The translations under genes were made by a program, and so were the position numbers. Under the pieces are notes generated by a model. That model did not search any database. It was not told where the DNA came from and was given only the letters and a program-made list of their open reading frames with translations. From JAFGQE01 sp046484775 (lineage in GTDB: Bacteria > Bacillota > Clostridia > DUPQ01), in NCBI GenBank assembly GCA_046484775.1, contig JAWOIG010000018.1, positions 1 to 8,920 on the forward strand: a stretch of DNA of 8,920 nucleotides. The letters run 5' to 3'. Below are positions 6,069-8,920 of this stretch, one piece after another; within the stretch, counting starts at the first letter, position 1, and each line of letters starts with the position of its first letter.

Positions 6069-8920
6069 ATGGTGCATCCCGTAAAGTTGGGTACTAAAGA
6101 GCGAATGAGCTTTTCCAAGATCAAAGAAGTACTCGAAATGCCTAATCTAATCGAAATTCAGAAAAAGTCATACGAATGGTTTCTTGAAGAAGGTTTGACC
6201 GATGTGTTCACAGATGTGTCGCCGATAACCGACTACACGGGGAACCTTGTCCTCGAATTCGTGGATCACCGTATTGACGAAGATCCCAAATACTCCGTAC
6301 AGGAGTGCAAGGAAAGGGATACGACTTACCAGGCCCCCCTCCGTGTGAAGGTGCGCCTGATAAATACAGAGACCGGTGAAATAAAGGAGCAGGAAATCTT
6401 CATGGGCGATTTCCCGCTGATGACCCCTACCGGAACATTCATCATAAACGGCGCGGAAAGAGTCATAGTCAGCCAGCTGGTAAGGTCCCCCGGTGTATAT
6501 TACACCGAGAAGACCGACAAGACCGGCAAGAACCTGTTTGCGAACACAGTGATTCCAAACAGGGGCGCATGGATTGAGTATGAAACTGACTCCAAGGATA
6601 TCCTGTATGTCAGGATAGACCGGACGAGGAAACTCCCGATAACCGTTCTCCTAAGGGCGCTCGGCTATGGAACGGACAGCGAGATAGTTGATTTGCTCGG
6701 AATCGACGAAAGGCTGGACGCAACCTTTGCGAAGGATTCGGGAAGGTCGGAGGAAGACGGTCTGTTTGAGATTTACCACAGGCTGAGGCCCGGTGAACCG
6801 CCGACAAAGGAAAGCGCATCAACACTGTTCAACAACATGTTCTTCGATCCAAGAAGATATGACCTGGCGCGCTTTGGCAGATACAAGTTCAATAAAAAGC
6901 TTGCGGTTTCCTCAAGGATAAAGGGATTTGCAGCTGCTTTTGATATCGTTGATCCTGTAACCGGTGAAATAATAACCGCGGCCGGCGAAACCATCGGAGC
7001 CGAAGAAGCCCTCAGAATAGAATGCTGCGGCATAAACGAGGTTATCCTTAAGGTTGACGACAGGGAAGCAAAAGTCATAGGAAACGGCACTGCAGAGATA
7101 TCAAGGTTCGTCAATTTCAATTACAAGGAGTCCGGACTCAGCGAAAAAGGGGACTATAGTGTAATAAAAGAAATACTTGCCGAGTATTCGGACGTTGAGG
7201 ACATCAGGAAAGCCTTTAAGCTTAGAAGACATGAAATATGCCCCAAGAATATCACAAGACAGGACATAATTGCCTCGGTCAGCTATTTGATGAACCTGGC
7301 GTACGGCATAGGCGAAACGGATGACATAGACCATCTTGGGAACAGAAGGATCAGGTCGGTCGGCGAACTTCTTCAAAATCAGTTCAGAATAGGTTTCGCA
7401 CGTATGGAAAGAGTCATCCGCGAGAGGATGACGATACAGGACATAGACATTGCGACGCCGCAGGCACTGATAAACACAAGGCCCGTATCCGCTGCCATCA
7501 AGGAATTTTTCGGATCCAGCCAGCTGTCCCAGTTCATGGACCAGCCCAACCCGCTCGCCGAGCTTACCCATAAGAGAAGGCTCAGCGCCCTCGGCCCGGG
7601 AGGACTCAGCAGGGAAAGAGCGAGCTTTGAAGTCAGGGATGTCCATTATTCGCATTATGGCAGGATGTGCCCGATTGAGACGCCCGAAGGCCCGAACATC
7701 GGCCTGATTGCGTCCCTAAGCACATATGCAAGGATAAATGAATACGGCTTCATCGAAACACCCTACAGGAAAGTCGATAAGAAAACCGGAACCGTTACCG
7801 AAAAGATAGATTACCTTACTGCCGATCAAGAGGACAACTATACCGTTGCCCAGGCGAATTCACTTCTCACTGAGGAGGGTAAATTCGTCAACAGCAGGGT
7901 AAGCGCAAGGCACAGGAGCGACAAACTTATCACGGACATCGCCAACATAGATTATATGGATGTTTCCCCAAAACAGCTTGTTTCGATTGCGACAAGCATG
8001 ATACCGTTCCTTGAGACGGACGCCGCGAACAGGGCCCTTATGGGATCCAATATGCAGAGACAGGCGGTTCCGCTTATCAGAACAGAAGCACCCATAATAG
8101 GGACCGGCATGGAATACAAGGCCGCCAAGGATTCCGGGGTCTGTATAATTGCCGAGGAAGACGGGGTCGTTGAAAATGTTTCTGCGGATAAAATAACCGT
8201 AAGGTCAACCGCCGGCAAATTGAAAGACTATCCTGTTCTTAAATACAAAAGGTCGAATCAGGGAACGTGCATAAACCAAAGGCCGATTGTAAAGAAAGGC
8301 GAAATAATTGAGGTTGGCCGCATCATGGCCGACGGACCTTCCACGGATGAAGGCGAGATTGCCCTTGGCAAGAATATACTTATAGGTTTCATGACATGGG
8401 AAGGATATAATTACGAGGATGCCATCCTTATCAGTGAGAAGCTGGTGAAGGAGGATGTGTTCACATCCATACATATAGAAGAATATGATATAGAGGCCCG
8501 CGATACAAAGCTCGGGCCCGAGGACATCACAAGCGATATACCGAACGTCGGTGAGGAAGCCCTGAAGAATCTGGACGAAAGGGGTATCGTCAGGGTAGGT
8601 GCTGAAGTCCAGACAGGGGATATCCTTGTCGGGAAGGTCACGCCCAAGGGCGAAACCGAGCTGACATCCGAGGAAAGGCTCCTAAGGGCGATCTTCGGGG
8701 AAAAATCCAGGGATGTAAGGGATACGTCGCTCAAGGTTCCCCATGGTGCATCGGGAATAATAGTTGACGTAAAGGTCTTCACAAAGGAGAACGGCGACGA
8801 ACTTAGTCCCGGAGTCAATGAGGTCGTCAGGGTTTTCATCGCCCAGAAACGAAAGGTATCGGTAGGGGACAAGATGGCGGGAAGACACGGAAACAAGGGT
8901 GTTATTTCACGGATACTTCC
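6069..8920 (+). CDS. rpoB: DNA-directed RNA polymerase subunit beta (3' end missing)
   Basis: Beta subunit of RNA polymerase; with beta' it forms the catalytic centre for all cellular transcription. The frame is open from ATG 6069 to the right edge: 950 full codons of an expected ~1,200-1,250. The start is set by GAGGTGA at 6056-6062, 6 nt upstream, and the N-terminus MVHPVKLGTKERMSFSKI matches Firmicute RpoB. Landmarks: MPNLIEIQKKSYEWFLEEGL, MGDFPLMTPTGTFIINGAER (protrusion), a lobe region, the rifampicin cluster GSSQLSQFMDQPNPLAELTH then KRRLSAL (482-508), VHYSHYGRMCPIETPEGPN, DYLTADQEDNY, EGYNYEDAILISE, and GDKMAGRHGNKGV (933-945) with the active-site lysine Lys935 (E. coli Lys1065). The equivalents of E. 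coli Asp516, His526 and Ser531 are Asp491, His501 and Ser506, all wild type, so no common resistance change is seen. rpoC should follow. The upstream neighbour is glgP rather than the usual rplL. Confidence 0.98.
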   Translation, partial: MVHPVKLGTKERMSFSKIKEVLEMPNLIEIQKKSYEWFLEEGLTDVFTDVSPITDYTGNLVLEFVDHRIDEDPKYSVQECKERDTTYQAPLRVKVRLINTETGEIKEQEIFMGDFPLMTPTGTFIINGAERVIVSQLVRSPGVYYTEKTDKTGKNLFANTVIPNRGAWIEYETDSKDILYVRIDRTRKLPITVLLRALGYGTDSEIVDLLGIDERLDATFAKDSGRSEEDGLFEIYHRLRPGEPPTKESASTLFNNMFFDPRRYDLARFGRYKFNKKLAVSSRIKGFAAAFDIVDPVTGEIITAAGETIGAEEALRIECCGINEVILKVDDREAKVIGNGTAEISRFVNFNYKESGLSEKGDYSVIKEILAEYSDVEDIRKAFKLRRHEICPKNITRQDIIASVSYLMNLAYGIGETDDIDHLGNRRIRSVGELLQNQFRIGFARMERVIRERMTIQDIDIATPQALINTRPVSAAIKEFFGSSQLSQFMDQPNPLAELTHKRRLSALGPGGLSRERASFEVRDVHYSHYGRMCPIETPEGPNIGLIASLSTYARINEYGFIETPYRKVDKKTGTVTEKIDYLTADQEDNYTVAQANSLLTEEGKFVNSRVSARHRSDKLITDIANIDYMDVSPKQLVSIATSMIPFLETDAANRALMGSNMQRQAVPLIRTEAPIIGTGMEYKAAKDSGVCIIAEEDGVVENVSADKITVRSTAGKLKDYPVLKYKRSNQGTCINQRPIVKKGEIIEVGRIMADGPSTDEGEIALGKNILIGFMTWEGYNYEDAILISEKLVKEDVFTSIHIEEYDIEARDTKLGPEDITSDIPNVGEEALKNLDERGIVRVGAEVQTGDILVGKVTPKGETELTSEERLLRAIFGEKSRDVRDTSLKVPHGASGIIVDVKVFTKENGDELSPGVNEVVRVFIAQKRKVSVGDKMAGRHGNKGVISRIL

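Noticed and set aside
5867..6124. 85-codon minus-strand frame across the start of rpoB
   Set aside because: It would start at TTG inside rpoB without a ribosome site, upstream of the minus promoter. Only its last 25 codons fall within the predicted transcript.
7101..7655. 184-codon open frame on the minus strand within rpoB
   Set aside because: Antisense shadow of conserved RpoB regions, including the rifampicin cluster.
1..8920. Search for CRISPR arrays, insertion sequences, tRNA or rRNA genes, phage or defence genes
   Set aside because: No spaced direct repeats, transposase motifs, cloverleaf-like segments or defence domains were seen; the coding content is ordinary metabolic and housekeeping genes.

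Overview
The window looks like chromosomal DNA of a Gram-positive, low-to-moderate GC bacterium, most likely a member of the Clostridia (Bacillota). The evidence is the RpoB sequence (N-terminus starting MVHPVKLG, core motif VHYSHYGRMCPIETPEGPN), strong GGAGG-type ribosome binding sites, short spacers between genes, and heavy use of AGG (Arg) and ATA (Ile) codons in all genes. I cannot name the genus.

Left part (1-5680): four plus-strand genes form a compact maltodextrin/glycogen utilisation operon. They are the end of a MalG-type sugar ABC permease (cut by the left edge), its MalK/MsmX/UgpC-type ATPase, 4-alpha-glucanotransferase (malQ) and glycogen/maltodextrin phosphorylase (glgP). The ABC system would import maltodextrins, MalQ would disproportionate short chains into longer ones and glucose, and the phosphorylase would release glucose-1-phosphate. 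The binding protein and MalF-type partner are expected just off the left edge. Spacers are 19 and 63 nt, and malQ overlaps glgP by 8 bp, so co-transcription is likely. I see no good plus-strand terminator after glgP.

Middle (5681-6068): a 388-bp AT-rich intergenic region that is unusually full of signals. After glgP comes a cluster of inverted repeats (5728-5802). Next is a strong plus-strand promoter (TTGACA-17-TAAAAT, 5853-5881) that would give rpoB a leader of about 180 nt. Facing it on the minus strand is an equally good extended -10 promoter (TTGCAA-17-TATAAT, 5997-5969). About 110 nt downstream on the minus strand lies an intrinsic terminator hairpin with a U7 tail (5855-5832). Together these predict a small RNA of about 130 nt, antisense to the first ~75 nt of the rpoB leader, whose terminator overlaps the -35 box of the rpoB promoter. 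This is the most interesting item in the window.

Right part (6069-8920): the first 950 codons of rpoB, the RNA polymerase beta subunit, cut by the right edge. rpoB usually follows rplJ-rplL; here it follows glgP, so the usual ribosomal-protein linkage is broken and rpoB appears to have its own promoter. No mobile element, CRISPR array, tRNA or rRNA was seen.
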